The notes: generated from the sequence alone by a model not told the origin. A stretch of DNA of 64,000 bases from Spirochaetota bacterium (GCA_018262985.1 JADFDI010000012.1:30657-94656), one strand, 5' to 3'. Numbered from the stretch's first letter, positions 17,001-25,068 are shown. Translations and numbers: made by a program.

Positions 17001-17646
17001 CCTGCTCGCCTCGGAGCTCCGCGTCGAGACGGCGCCGGGCCTTTCCCCCCTCGCCCCGGAAGCCGCGGGCCTGGTAGTGAAAAGCCGGGGCACGGTCCTG
17101 GACCTCGAGACGATCGCGCGGCCGGGCGAGGCGAGCCGCTCCGCATTCCTGAACCCGGGCTTCGGCCTGACCTTGTTCGATGGCTCGTCGGTGCTCTGGG
17201 ACGGCGCTCGCCTCTTCCCCGGCTCCGGGGGAAAGGCGAGGCTGCTGGAGGCGCGTGCGGTCCTCAATATCCTCGAGCTCGACGACTTCCGCCACTACCT
17301 CAACATCGCCGCCGGCGTCTCGCTCCTCTCCGGAGGGGGGGAAGCGGGCGCCTCCTTCCTCGAGGGCCTCGCGCTCGGCGTGCCGCTCAAGGCAGAGGCG
17401 AAATTCCGCGTCGCGTCCACGAACGGCGCCTCGCTCCGGATCTCGGCCGAATGGCTGGAAATCCCGCGCGAAGGCGCGCGCCGCTCGTCGCTCGCCGCCT
17501 CCGCCCGGCTCGAGTGGCCGCCGGGCCGAAGGACCAACGCGCGGCTCCGGCTCGAGGCGTCGGCCGCGGCGAGCGTCGGCGATCCGGCGCGACCCGACGG
17601 CCTCGCGGGGGCGGAGCTGGAACTCGTCGCGGGACTGAGCTTCTAG
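14023..17646 (+). CDS. Large exported DUF4105 (Lnb-like) protein
   Basis: A 1207-residue protein with a signal peptide (MPRKLALAVLILAALVPSAG). The first 400 residues hold tandem beta-rich modules beginning LPDLAGLWRTTHPRED and LPELSGVWSLDHPRTG-like stretches, so an internal duplication is visible. Residues about 575-710 are a DUF4105 domain: IAGHTLLLVRR with His near 587 and FFGDNCASLLMDALN with Cys near 696, the presumed cysteine-histidine pair of this family, related to the N-terminal domain of lipoprotein N-acyltransferase Lnb. The last 250 residues look like amphipathic beta strands. Envelope location is likely; the reaction is unknown. Common DUF4105 proteins are about half this length. 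Confidence 0.7.
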   Translation: MPRKLALAVLILAALVPSAGPEPLPDLAGLWRTTHPREDWGEALVQFYPLETVEGPPRWDVSIWRETDSGLRKLRDGLFGEAVVAELAERDGATFMRWLAADGRELGSNRVASHEAGARLALVPDGEDTERGDPVELAYSGGVRIAPARLLTVPELSGVWSLDHPRTGRVSVRFSPTGGGDWLVETVRELPASGWAFVREGLFGDQDHSGSVSRVALERADGEWWLAWSEPDEPRAARRDRVSTIYPDGSIGLGPSGGNETLLEYARLSPLAGPEARFGTAPALLALGGLYAYRAAGGADARALLVGRAGAAADGSPLHRLDPAEIGDGAAPLAASPSAFPYRFVAVRSEDGRPVLRLVDPAGFVEELEAFEIAPDGSFSVRASFLGGGIAAGRFERLAESAAPPAPGATAGGPAPEAGRDATSSPRAAAYALAKARWETLPRPLRADWETFSNWKRTLSGGWKAGNLDPRGYAGPDAPASPADDFAAFVAELALEPACLDARSRAAYRFPDRARFVVERCPGVVEAARAAVGLTPSASPADAPFASPEPAPPSASPAPARLDPSSITGVELVVTSPSAASIASIAGHTLLLVRRAGDRPDGSDSLVYGFVGETARDRAAGVRGFRYAWRGITGRYRSTLSVETFADLAFRGVVLENRAVLRYPLSMSRAEIERLAERLDAQRLAWSGSYRFFGDNCASLLMDALNAAFEPDARVELDEAVVAPMLVLSRLALAGRIDGVARPEERTLGADAREAAASMAALAERMGALLPDEGRVELEGILARSLADGSADIRRDGLFREPFLARAAPGRDQAYADLADFCVGGAVLGDAGRRELCELALRWLEAAFERELFLAVPETVRSSWTNPEAIPRELERALLDSAEYRIRSRRENSPEIAALRLASSRLRLHADSSWPDADFYGLARRVRSERDEARAREAEGAYFGNAYYFRQAASGARLGADGPVGFASWSTALYRGEAGDDSACALKRELRLVLLASELRVETAPGLSPLAPEAAGLVVKSRGTVLDLETIARPGEASRSAFLNPGFGLTLFDGSSVLWDGARLFPGSGGKARLLEARAVLNILELDDFRHYLNIAAGVSLLSGGGEAGASFLEGLALGVPLKAEAKFRVASTNGASLRISAEWLEIPREGARRSSLAASARLEWPPGRRTNARLRLEASAAASVGDPARPDGLAGAELELVAGLSF

Positions 17647-17689
17647 CGGCGCCGCCGTCCCCGGGCGCCACCGGACGGGCGACCGCGCC

Positions 17690-17720
17690 GGGCGCATCGG
17701 GCGCATCGGGCGCATCGGGC
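17690..17720. repeat. 9-bp tandem repeat
   Basis: Three to four copies of GGGCGCATC lie between the DUF4105 gene and the Ser/Gln-rich protein gene. It lies in a 191-base gap with no other recognisable signal except the RBS of the next gene. Confidence 0.6.
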
Positions 17721-17837
17721 GCGGAACAATCCCGGATGCGGATATCGTGCAAAAGGGATATACTTCCGCACGGGCTTCAGGCGAACGGCACGCCGAGGGC
17801 TTGCCGTCCTCCCGCCCGCCCCGACGGAGGCAGTTCC

Positions 17838-18416
17838 ATGAACAAGGCGCTCGTCCTTGCGGTCGCGGCGATTTACCTGGCCTCGCAGGCTCCGGTCGCC
17901 TTCGCCCAGGAAAGCACCGGCATCAGCGAGGAATCCTCGCAGCAATCGATGCAGGATTCCACCCAACAGAGCTCGGCGGCCACTTCGGAGCAATCGTCGG
18001 CCAATTCGGAGACCTCGTCCCAGGACTCGTCCGAGCAGAGCTTCGCCCAGTCGACCGAGGGCACCACCGCGGGCAGCGCCGACGGAGGGACAGGCACGGT
18101 CGTGCTGGTGGTGGCGGGAGCGGTCGTAGTGGTGGCCATCGTCGGCGTCGTGCTGACCGTGCGCGCCTCGAACGTGCGCGAGGAAGCGGTCCTCGCCCTC
18201 CAGGACCAGGTCTACCTCGCGGACGGCCCCGACTTCGAGACGCTGGCCGGGTTCTTCGAGCTCGACGCGCGCGCCATCGGCCGCGTCCACGACGAGCTGG
18301 CGCTCGCCCGGGGACCGGTCGAGTCGAACCAGGACGCCGCCGATTTCCTGGCCGCCTTCCTGCTCGCCCTCTCGGAGCGCTCCGAAGCCCTCAAGGCGCG
18401 GCTCGGTTCGTCCTGA
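17838..18416 (+). CDS. Secreted or membrane protein with a Ser/Gln-rich stretch and one transmembrane helix
   Basis: A 192-residue protein of unknown function. It has a signal peptide (MNKALVLAVAAIYLASQAPVAFAQ), a 60-residue Ser/Gln/Thr-rich low-complexity stretch (repeated SSQQS, DSTQQSS, EQSSAN), a strongly hydrophobic helix (VVLVVAGAVVVVAIVGVV, about 92-115) and an 80-residue helical C-terminal domain. The Ser/Gln stretch would be outside the inner membrane and the helical domain probably inside, or the reverse. GGAGG lies 7 bases before the ATG. It follows the DUF4105 gene by 191 bases; a shared role is possible but unproven. Confidence 0.65.
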   Translation: MNKALVLAVAAIYLASQAPVAFAQESTGISEESSQQSMQDSTQQSSAATSEQSSANSETSSQDSSEQSFAQSTEGTTAGSADGGTGTVVLVVAGAVVVVAIVGVVLTVRASNVREEAVLALQDQVYLADGPDFETLAGFFELDARAIGRVHDELALARGPVESNQDAADFLAAFLLALSERSEALKARLGSS

Positions 18417-18419
18417 GCT

Positions 18420-19532
18420 TCAGCGGCTCGTGCGGAGCGCGCGCTCCCTTTCGGCGCGCCCGAGCGCGAGGGCGATCAAGCGGTCGACGAGCTCCGGGTA
18501 CGGCAGGCCCGAGGCTTCCCACAGCTTCGGGTACATGCTGATCCGCGTGAAGCCCGGCATCGTGTTGATCTCGTTCACCACGAGTCCCCCGTCGCTCCGG
18601 AGGAACATGTCGACGCGCGCGAGGGCCTCGCACTCGAGGACGCGGAAGGTCCGAACGGCGAGCTCGCGCGCCCGGAGCGCGAGGTCCTCGGGGAGCTTCG
18701 CGGGGATGTCGAGGGCCGCGCCGTTCTCGTCGAGGTACTTCGCCTCGTAGGAATAGAAGTCGGCGTTGGCGCGGATCTCGCCGACCACCGAGGCCTCGGG
18801 CGCCTCGTCGCCGAGCACGGCGCACTCGAGCTCGCGGCCCTCGACGAATTCCTCGACCAGGATTTTCCGGTCCCAGCGGAACGCCTCGTCGAGCGCGGCC
18901 GTCCATTCCGCCGCGGAGCGGACCTTCGAGACGCCGACCGACGAACCCATGTTGGCGGGCTTCACGAAGACGACCGGTCCGAGCCGGTCGACGACCCCGT
19001 CCCAGCCGGGCCTCGGTTCGCCCGCCCTGAGGACCAGGAAATCCGCCACGGGAAGCCCCGCGTCGCGGAGCAGGCGCTTCATCACGTCCTTGTCCATGCC
19101 GACGGCGGAGCCGAGCACGCCGGCGCCGACGAAGGGTATGCCCGCCAGCCTGAGGAAACCCTGGACGGTGCCGTCCTCGCCGAGGGGACCGTGGAGTATG
19201 GGGAAGGCGACGTCCACAGCGCCACCGGCGAACGCGGCGCCGGCGGGAGCCTCGCCCCGGCCCGCGACCTGGGAAAGCCTGCCGCCCGATTCCGGCGCGA
19301 AGGTCACCTCGTCGGACGAAGCCGCCAGCGCGATGCGGGCGGGATCGTCGGCGTCGAGCAGGAAGCGGGACCCGTCGCCGAGGAGCCAGCGCCCCGCCTT
19401 GTCGATGCCGATGGGGACGGGCTCGTATTTCGAACGGTCGAGCGCGTCGAACACGTTGCGCGCCGATTGCAGCGACACCTCGTGCTCCGCGGACTTGCCC
19501 CCGAAAATGATCGCGACCTTGAGCTTCCGCAT
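18420..19532 (-). CDS. ddl: D-alanine--D-alanine ligase
   Basis: A 370-residue ATP-grasp ligase that makes D-Ala-D-Ala for peptidoglycan. Visible motifs: FGGKSAEHEVSLQSA at the N-terminus, VKPANMGSSVGVSKV, EEFVEGRELECAVLG, and EINTMPGFTRISMYPKLW at the metal site. YSYEAKY is the omega-loop sequence of the D-Ala-D-Ala (not D-lactate) branch. Length fits the longer DdlA-like class. GGAGGGG precedes the ATG. It is convergent with the Ser/Gln-rich protein gene, with only 3 bases between the stops. Confidence 0.93.
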   Translation of the reverse strand: MRKLKVAIIFGGKSAEHEVSLQSARNVFDALDRSKYEPVPIGIDKAGRWLLGDGSRFLLDADDPARIALAASSDEVTFAPESGGRLSQVAGRGEAPAGAAFAGGAVDVAFPILHGPLGEDGTVQGFLRLAGIPFVGAGVLGSAVGMDKDVMKRLLRDAGLPVADFLVLRAGEPRPGWDGVVDRLGPVVFVKPANMGSSVGVSKVRSAAEWTAALDEAFRWDRKILVEEFVEGRELECAVLGDEAPEASVVGEIRANADFYSYEAKYLDENGAALDIPAKLPEDLALRARELAVRTFRVLECEALARVDMFLRSDGGLVVNEINTMPGFTRISMYPKLWEASGLPYPELVDRLIALALGRAERERALRTSR

Positions 19533-19611
19533 CGTCCCCTCCGCTCCGATGGATCGGGAAAGCGCCGGGCGCGGTCGGGCCGGTCCTCCGGCGTCCGCCC
19601 GCCCGGGCCGC

Positions 19612-20703
19612 TCAGGGTTCCCGGCCGGCCGCGCCCGCCGGGTCGGCGCGGCGGATGGTGCGCACGAGAGGCTCCGAGCGCTCCATGACGAGCGGGAAGT
19701 CGGCGGGACCGAGTTCCCAGCACTCGCCGTCCGCCTGGGCCAGGATCCTCTGGTCGTAGTCGATCTCGAGGCGCTCGGCCGTGAAGAGGTCGGCCATGGG
19801 CAGGCCGCGGTGGAGGCCGCGCGCGATGGGTCCCTTGCGGATCAGCTTCTGGAAGAGCGACATCTGGAAGATGACGCAGGCGTTGTCGTCGTCGGGCAGT
19901 ATGGGCTTGTTCGAGCCGTAGGTGCGGCGCCCGGAGATGCCCAGGGCCACGAGCAGGGTTTCGCGGCGCAGTTCCCTCACCGCCTTTCCGCCGGGTCCGG
20001 AAGCCCGGACGCCCATGGGCGCCACCTTGAAGATGCGGTCGTAGAGCACCGACATGAGGTCGAGCAGCAGTTTGTAGGAATCGCCGGGCATGCCCGCCTT
20101 GAGCCGGTTGGTCAGGTGGGCGACGTAGGCGTCGAAGCCGATGCTCGCGATGTTGAAGGCCATGTGGACGGGGCGCGAAGGATCGGCGGAGACCACGCGC
20201 ACGCACGGGGTCATGATGAAGCCGCCGGGCTCCACCAGGCGGCCTAGCGCGTCCTGGAGGTCGCGGCCGTCGGAGCCGTCGTTGCCGGTGCCCATGGGCA
20301 GGCGCAGCACCGTCACGCGCGCCCGGAGCTCCGCCGGCAGGACGGCGAGCGCCGAGAGAACCTCGTGGCTCGTGCCGTCGCCTCCCGCGGTCACGACGAG
20401 GCGCTCCCCGTCGGGGGATGCGGACGGCGCTTCCGCGAACGCGCGCGCGAGCTCGGCCGCGTGCCCCTGCCGCTCGGTCAGGGCGAGCGAGAAGGCGACG
20501 GGCGCGGCGCGGCCGGACGGGCCCGCCTCCGCGCGCGCGAGCAGGGCCTCGAGCTCCGCGAGCCGCCTGCGGTACACCCGCCGCCGCGTGAAGCCGCCCG
20601 CGCTCGGGTTCGCTATCATCAGGACGGAGAGCGGTTTTTCCCCGAAAACGCCGGTACGTCGCGCGAGCCGTTCAACGCCGTCAGCTATCGCTTCGATGCT
20701 CAT
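19612..20703 (-). CDS. Diacylglycerol-kinase-like lipid kinase (YegS/DgkB family)
   Basis: A 363-residue protein of the DAGKc family, which phosphorylates diacylglycerol or related lipids at the membrane surface. The family blocks are present: VLMIANPSAGG at the N-terminus, VVTAGGDGTSHEVLSAL (GGDGT nucleotide loop) and RLPMGTGNDGSD. The C-terminal beta domain ends with ADGECWELGPADFPL, close to the usual DGE motif. The ATG at 20703 was chosen because it precedes the first conserved block; the RBS is weak. It is 79 bases upstream of ddl, on the same strand. Confidence 0.8.
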   Translation of the reverse strand: MSIEAIADGVERLARRTGVFGEKPLSVLMIANPSAGGFTRRRVYRRRLAELEALLARAEAGPSGRAAPVAFSLALTERQGHAAELARAFAEAPSASPDGERLVVTAGGDGTSHEVLSALAVLPAELRARVTVLRLPMGTGNDGSDGRDLQDALGRLVEPGGFIMTPCVRVVSADPSRPVHMAFNIASIGFDAYVAHLTNRLKAGMPGDSYKLLLDLMSVLYDRIFKVAPMGVRASGPGGKAVRELRRETLLVALGISGRRTYGSNKPILPDDDNACVIFQMSLFQKLIRKGPIARGLHRGLPMADLFTAERLEIDYDQRILAQADGECWELGPADFPLVMERSEPLVRTIRRADPAGAAGREP

Positions 20704-20838
20704 GGAGAGCGAGCCTACCACCGAAATCCGGGCGCAACAAGCGAGAAGCGCGCCTTGCGCCCGCGCCGCTTCGCGCCTACCATAGTCCTGAGGACGTTGC
20801 ACGCGGCCGGAAAGCCGCGACAAGCCGGGAGGAACCCT

Positions 20839-21339
20839 ATGGCAGACACCACGCTCATCGAGGCGATCAAGTCCGGACTCAAGGGCGAGCTCGACTCCAT
20901 AACGATCTATTCCGAGGCGGCGATGAAGTCGGACGGCGAGGTCCGGCGCTTTTTCCTTGATCGCGCGGCCGAGGAAAAGCGCCACCACGACTGGCTGCTC
21001 TCCTGGTGGAAAGAGCTCGAGGGCGGCGCGCCGCCCGCGCGCGACCTGGCGGCCGAGGCGGCGGCGCAGGGCGCGCGTTCGCCCATCTTCACCGAGGACT
21101 TCCTGAAGCGCGTCGGCGAAAGCCAGGCGCTCTCCACCGCGGTGGCCGCGGCGACCCTGCTCGAGGCGAACGCCATCAAGCACTACGCCGACGCCGCGGA
21201 GAAAGCACCGGTCGGGGCGCTCCGCTCCTTCCTCGAGTCGCTCTCGAAGTGGGAATCGCGCCATTACGAGGAGCTCATCCGCATCCAGGACGAGTCGCGC
21301 CGCTACTGGTTCGACGCCCACCATTTCGAGCCGTTCTGA
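20839..21339 (+). CDS. Ferritin-like (rubrerythrin-type) diiron protein
   Basis: A 166-residue four-helix bundle. Metal-ligand pattern: Glu17 (ELDSITIY), EEKRHH with Glu45/46 and His49, then LEANAIKHY and ESRHYEELI in the second helix pair. This is the diiron site of rubrerythrin-like ferritins, but there is no C-terminal rubredoxin domain. Such proteins reduce peroxide or store iron. A strong RBS (GGGAGGAA) precedes the ATG. It is 7 bases upstream of a GGDEF gene and 1.1 kb from the superoxide dismutase, consistent with oxidative-stress function. Confidence 0.85.
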   Translation: MADTTLIEAIKSGLKGELDSITIYSEAAMKSDGEVRRFFLDRAAEEKRHHDWLLSWWKELEGGAPPARDLAAEAAAQGARSPIFTEDFLKRVGESQALSTAVAAATLLEANAIKHYADAAEKAPVGALRSFLESLSKWESRHYEELIRIQDESRRYWFDAHHFEPF

Positions 21340-21346
21340 AACGCCC

Positions 21347-22246
21347 ATGCCCGACAAGCTGCTCGCGTCGATCGTCGATACGATATCCGAAGGTGTCTAC
21401 TTCACCGACCGTGACCGGCGAATCACGTTCTGGAACAAGGCGGCGGAGCGCATCACGGGCTTCAGGGCCAAGGAAGTGACCGGCAGCCGTTGCCGCGACA
21501 ACATCCTCCGCCACGTCGACGAGCGGGGCACGGAGCTCTGCGTCCACGGCTGCCCGCTGGCGGCCACCATGTCGGACGGCAAGAGCCGTGAGGCGCAGGT
21601 GTGGCTCCACCACCGGGACGGCCACCGCGTACCGGTGGACGTGCGCGCCGCACCCGTCACCGACTCCTCGGGCGCCATCGTGGGAGCCATCGAGATCTTC
21701 GCCGACCGCTCGGACCGCGGCGCGGTCATGGAGGAGCTCGAGCGGCTCAAGAAGGAAGCCCTGGTCGACCAGCTGACGCGCGTGGGCAATCGCCGCTACG
21801 CGGTCATGACCCTCGAGACCCGACTCCACGAGCTGGAGACCCACAAGGTGCCCTTCGGCGTCGCCCTGTTCGACGTGGACCACTTCAAGAAGGTGAACGA
21901 CGTACACGGCCACAACATGGGCGACCGCGTGCTCGCCATGGTATCGGCCACCATCGCCGGGGCGCTCCGCAGGCTCGACGCGGTGGCGCGCTGGGGCGGC
22001 GAGGAATTCCTCGTGATCGCCCCGAGCGTGGACCTCCCGACCCTCGAGCGCCTGGCCGAGCGTTGCCGCATCCTCGTGCAGGCGGCTTGGCTCGACCTCG
22101 AGGGCGGCGGCAAGCTCGAGGTGACCATGTCGGGCGGGGCGGCCATGGCCGAACCCGGCGACGACGCGGCGAAGCTGGTAGGCCGCGCCGACGAGCTCCT
22201 CTACAAGGCCAAGGAAGGCGGCCGCAACCGCGTCCTGGCAGGTTGA
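21347..22246 (+). CDS. PAS-domain diguanylate cyclase
   Basis: A 299-residue cytoplasmic protein. A PAS domain occupies about 1-125 (SIVDTISEGVYFTDRDRRIT, FRAKEVTGSRC). A GGDEF domain follows with FDVDHFKKVND and the active-site GGEEF at about 217-221. The allosteric c-di-GMP inhibitory site RRLD sits exactly five residues before it, so product inhibition is expected. The PAS domain contains CRDN and LCVHGC cysteines, a feature of PAS-GGDEF proteins that sense redox or small ligands; no ligand can be named. It is probably cotranscribed with the ferritin-like gene. Confidence 0.88.
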   Translation: MPDKLLASIVDTISEGVYFTDRDRRITFWNKAAERITGFRAKEVTGSRCRDNILRHVDERGTELCVHGCPLAATMSDGKSREAQVWLHHRDGHRVPVDVRAAPVTDSSGAIVGAIEIFADRSDRGAVMEELERLKKEALVDQLTRVGNRRYAVMTLETRLHELETHKVPFGVALFDVDHFKKVNDVHGHNMGDRVLAMVSATIAGALRRLDAVARWGGEEFLVIAPSVDLPTLERLAERCRILVQAAWLDLEGGGKLEVTMSGGAAMAEPGDDAAKLVGRADELLYKAKEGGRNRVLAG

Positions 22247-22258
22247 TCTTCCGATCCC

Positions 22259-22354
22259 TTTCACACAAAGACACAAGGCACGAAGCCACGAAGGTAGCGG
22301 AACAGATTTTCGCAGCATCCCTCCTTTGTGTCCTTGTGCCTTCGTGTGTGCATT
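22259..22354. repeat. Inverted pair of CACAAAG/GGCACGAAG-type dispersed repeats
   Basis: A left arm around 22259-22294 is built of CACAAAGACACAAGGCACG-type words; a right arm (22319-22354) carries the same words in reverse complement (CTTTGTGTCC, TTGTGCCTTCGTG). A third copy lies at about 63390-63425, next to the insertion sequence. This is a dispersed non-coding repeat family. Confidence 0.6.
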
Positions 22355-22387
22355 CGTTCCGGTGACGCGAGCGAAGCCGCCGCGTCC

Positions 22388-22416
22388 TTGCCTGCACGGA
22401 TTTATATGACTATTTT
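22388..22416 (+). promoter_or_regulatory. Candidate promoter of the superoxide dismutase gene
   Basis: TTGCCT (22388-22393), a 17-base spacer, TATTTT (22411-22416), in an AT-rich patch (22400-22428) that stands out from the surrounding GC-rich DNA. It may also hold a regulator site; none is clear. Confidence 0.45.
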
Positions 22417-22484
22417 AATAATGTAAAACATGCACGCGAGCGAATTTCCGTACGCCGGTCGCCGCGCGCCAAAAGGAGAACGAG

Positions 22485-23096
22485 ATGCCCTTCACCCTTC
22501 CGGATCTTCCGTACCCATACGATGCCCTGGCTCCCGCCATCGACGAGGAGACCATGCGGCTCCACCACGGCAAGCACCACCAGGCCTACGTCGACAACCT
22601 CAACAAGGCCGTCGCGGGCACCGAGTACGCGGAATGGAAAATCGAATCCCTGCTCCGCGAGCTCGGGAGCCTGCCGGAATCCATCCGCGCGGCCGTGCGC
22701 AACAACGGCGGCGGACACGCCAACCATTCGCTCTTCTGGACCCTGCTCTCGCCCAGGGGCGGCGGAAAGCCCTCGGGAGTCCTCGGCGCCGCGATCGACC
22801 GGGAACTCGGCGGCTTCGACGCGCTCAAGGCCGAGCTCTCGAAGGCGGCCCTGTCGCGCTTCGGCTCCGGCTGGGCCTGGCTCGTCCTGACGCCCGGCGG
22901 CAAGCTGGCGGTGACTTCGACGCCCAACCAGGACAGCCCGATTTCCGACGGCCACGTTCCCGTCGTCGGCATCGACGTATGGGAGCACGCCTACTACCTT
23001 TCGTACCGCAACCGCCGCGCCGAATGGGTGGAGGCCTTCTTCCGCCTGGTCGACTGGGAGACCGCCGGCCGGATCTACGAAGCCGCCGTCAAGTAA
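22485..23096 (+). CDS. sodA: Superoxide dismutase, Mn/Fe family (Mn-type signature)
   Basis: A 203-residue enzyme that dismutates superoxide. The four metal ligands are visible: His27 (LHHGKHHQAYV), His81 (GGGHANHSLFW), Asp164 and His168 (DVWEHAYY). Gln149 in TPNQDSPI and the GGGHANHSLFW block are those of manganese or cambialistic enzymes rather than strict iron enzymes. No signal peptide, so cytoplasmic. AAGGAG lies 8 bases before the ATG. It is convergent with the NlpC/P60-like gene, with an 8-base gap. Confidence 0.93.
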   Translation: MPFTLPDLPYPYDALAPAIDEETMRLHHGKHHQAYVDNLNKAVAGTEYAEWKIESLLRELGSLPESIRAAVRNNGGGHANHSLFWTLLSPRGGGKPSGVLGAAIDRELGGFDALKAELSKAALSRFGSGWAWLVLTPGGKLAVTSTPNQDSPISDGHVPVVGIDVWEHAYYLSYRNRRAEWVEAFFRLVDWETAGRIYEAAVK

Positions 23097-23104
23097 GCGC
23101 GGAC

Positions 23105-23917
23105 CTAGAAGCTCTTCCTGATGCCCTCGGCCGAGCCGAAGGCCTTGAAGAGGTCGCCGGCCAGGAAGCGCGGCGGGTTCCCCTTCTTGCCGGGATAGCT
23201 GGCCATATAGAGCGGAGAATTGATGACCTTGCCCGCCTCGTCCTTCCAGTCCGCGGGGCGGCGCAGGTTCATGCGCTCGACCGTGACGCCGTAGAAGTAG
23301 TTGTCGTGCAGGTAGTGGATGGTCCCGTCCTCGTCCACCTGCACCACGATGCCCGCGTGCGTCAGCGGATCGTTGCCGAACTTGCCGTCGCCGTTCCGGT
23401 CCCAGGTGTCGTCCCAGAAGATGGCGTCGCCCACCCGCGGCTCGCGGCCCGGCAGCAGCACCTTCCGGTCGCGGAGGCTCTGGTGCAGCCGCGACACGCC
23501 GTTGCCCTCGTACTTCGCGAAATCCACCGTGACGTCGACGCCGGCGCCCCAATAGGCGGCGCTGACCGTGCCGATGCAGTCGAGGGTGAAGGCGCGGCCG
23601 CGCACCGTCACCTTCTCTTCGTGCTTGCGTCCCTTCAGCGAGAGCGCCGACTCGCGGACGGCCTCGCGGAAATCGGCCTCGGCCTTCGGGATCGCGGACG
23701 AGGCCGCGGGGGCGCCGTCGGAGAAGTCGGCGGCGCCGGGGACATCGGAGAGGGCGGGCGGCTCGTCGCGGACTATGGCGATATGCCAGCCGGCGCACGA
23801 GGAGGCGAGGAAGGCCGTCGCGGCCGCGGCCAGGATCGACGCCCGAGCGCCGCGACGAGGCACGGCGGTCTTCCGGCCGATCGCTTCGGAGGACGGCGTC
23901 GCGCTCAAGTATCCCAT
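23105..23917 (-). CDS. NlpC/P60-like (CHAP-type) lipoprotein
   Basis: A 270-residue exported protein. The N-terminal region ends in a lipobox (FLASSC). The core has FTLDCIGTVSAAYWGAG, with a cysteine placed as the nucleophile of a papain-like fold; REPRVGDAIFWDD; and LTHAGIVVQVDEDGTIHYLHDN, with the His-Ala-Gly motif typical of NlpC/P60 and CHAP peptidases. Such enzymes cut peptide links in peptidoglycan. The EF-hand-like DRNGDGKFGNDP might bind calcium. The ATG at 23917 has GGGGAGG 10 bases upstream. It lies 20 bases after a GGDEF gene on the same strand. Confidence 0.7.
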   Translation of the reverse strand: MGYLSATPSSEAIGRKTAVPRRGARASILAAAATAFLASSCAGWHIAIVRDEPPALSDVPGAADFSDGAPAASSAIPKAEADFREAVRESALSLKGRKHEEKVTVRGRAFTLDCIGTVSAAYWGAGVDVTVDFAKYEGNGVSRLHQSLRDRKVLLPGREPRVGDAIFWDDTWDRNGDGKFGNDPLTHAGIVVQVDEDGTIHYLHDNYFYGVTVERMNLRRPADWKDEAGKVINSPLYMASYPGKKGNPPRFLAGDLFKAFGSAEGIRKSF

Positions 23918-23937
23918 GGACGGCTCGCCTCCCCGCG

Positions 23938-25068
23938 TCAACCGCTCGATACGCGGTTGCGGCCGGTCTGCTTCGAAAGGTAGAGGAACGAGTCGGCCCG
24001 CTCGAGGAGCGCGCCGAATTCCTCGTCGGGCTTTAGGCCCGTCACGCCGATGCTGATGGTCACCTGCCAGGGCACGCGCGAGAACGAGGTGCGCGCGACG
24101 GTGTCGCGCAGGCGGTTCGCCACGTGGTTGGCGTCCTCGAGGTTGGCCCGGGGCAGCAACGCGACGAATTCCTCGCCGCCGTAGCGGGCAAGGGAGTCCG
24201 AGTCGCGCAGGCAGGAAAGGCCTATCTCCGCGAGCTGCTTGAGCACCTCGTCGCCCACCGCGTGTCCGAGCGAATCGTTCACCTTCTTGAAGTGGTCGAT
24301 GTCGAACATGAGCACCTGGAGCTGGTCGCCGTAGCGGCGCGCGGCCGCCACGGTGGAACCGCCCAGCTCGGCCAGGGCGCGACGGTTCAGGAGCCCGGTC
24401 AGTCCGTCCCGGATGGAAAGCTCGAGCAGCTCGCTGTTCCTCCGCTCGAGGGACTCGATCTCGAGCAGGCTCTCGGCGGCGCGGCGGCGGATGGCGTCGG
24501 CGGCGGACCAGGCCAGGCCGAGCGCGCCGAAGGCCGCGATTCCCTGTTCGGGATCGAAGTGCCCGAGGACGAGGGCGCCGGCTCCGGTCGCCGCCAGCAG
24601 GATCATGGCGACGGCGAGCAGCTTCGTGTGGTTGCGGAGGGAGAGCGCCGACAGGAAGGCGCCGATCACCCAGCCCGAGAGCGAATCCAGGTCCGACGCC
24701 CCCAGGAGGGCGACGGCCGCCGCCCACGCCGCCGCCAGGAATCCGAAGGGAACGTCCACCGAGGCGAGGAAGCCGCGACCCCGTCCCGCGCCCTCTTCCG
24801 GCGAGGTCCTGGAGAGACGGGTCCTGACCGCGGCGCGGATGATACTGAAGACGCCCGCGAGCACGGGCAGCGCGGCGAGCGCGAGGGCCACCGTCCGCGT
24901 CCCGTCCTCGAGCGCCTCGGCCGCGTACGCGCGGAGCGCCCCGTAGAGGATGAGCGAGATCGGCACGCCGTAGACGCCCGTGGGTCGCGGCGCAGTACCC
25001 GGCGGGGACAGCGCGGGAGGAGAAGTCTTCGACGAAATGTTTTCGGCTGTGTTACGCATTGCCGACAT
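23938..25068 (-). CDS. Membrane-bound diguanylate cyclase
   Basis: A 376-residue protein with five or six hydrophobic segments in residues 30-195, a short coiled linker (ESLLEIESLERRNSELLELS) and a C-terminal GGDEF domain: DGLTGLLNRRALAEL, FDIDHFKKVND and the active-site GGEEF. The inhibitory-site motif RDSD is five residues before it, so the enzyme should be product-inhibited. The ATG at 25068 was chosen because GGAGGGG lies 9 bases upstream; an ATG nine codons earlier has no such signal. Confidence 0.87.
   Translation of the reverse strand: MSAMRNTAENISSKTSPPALSPPGTAPRPTGVYGVPISLILYGALRAYAAEALEDGTRTVALALAALPVLAGVFSIIRAAVRTRLSRTSPEEGAGRGRGFLASVDVPFGFLAAAWAAAVALLGASDLDSLSGWVIGAFLSALSLRNHTKLLAVAMILLAATGAGALVLGHFDPEQGIAAFGALGLAWSAADAIRRRAAESLLEIESLERRNSELLELSIRDGLTGLLNRRALAELGGSTVAAARRYGDQLQVLMFDIDHFKKVNDSLGHAVGDEVLKQLAEIGLSCLRDSDSLARYGGEEFVALLPRANLEDANHVANRLRDTVARTSFSRVPWQVTISIGVTGLKPDEEFGALLERADSFLYLSKQTGRNRVSSG

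Noticed and set aside
14112..17700. Second plus-strand frame through the DUF4105 gene
   Set aside because: Arg-rich, no domain; only its last part (17838-18416) is a real gene in that frame.
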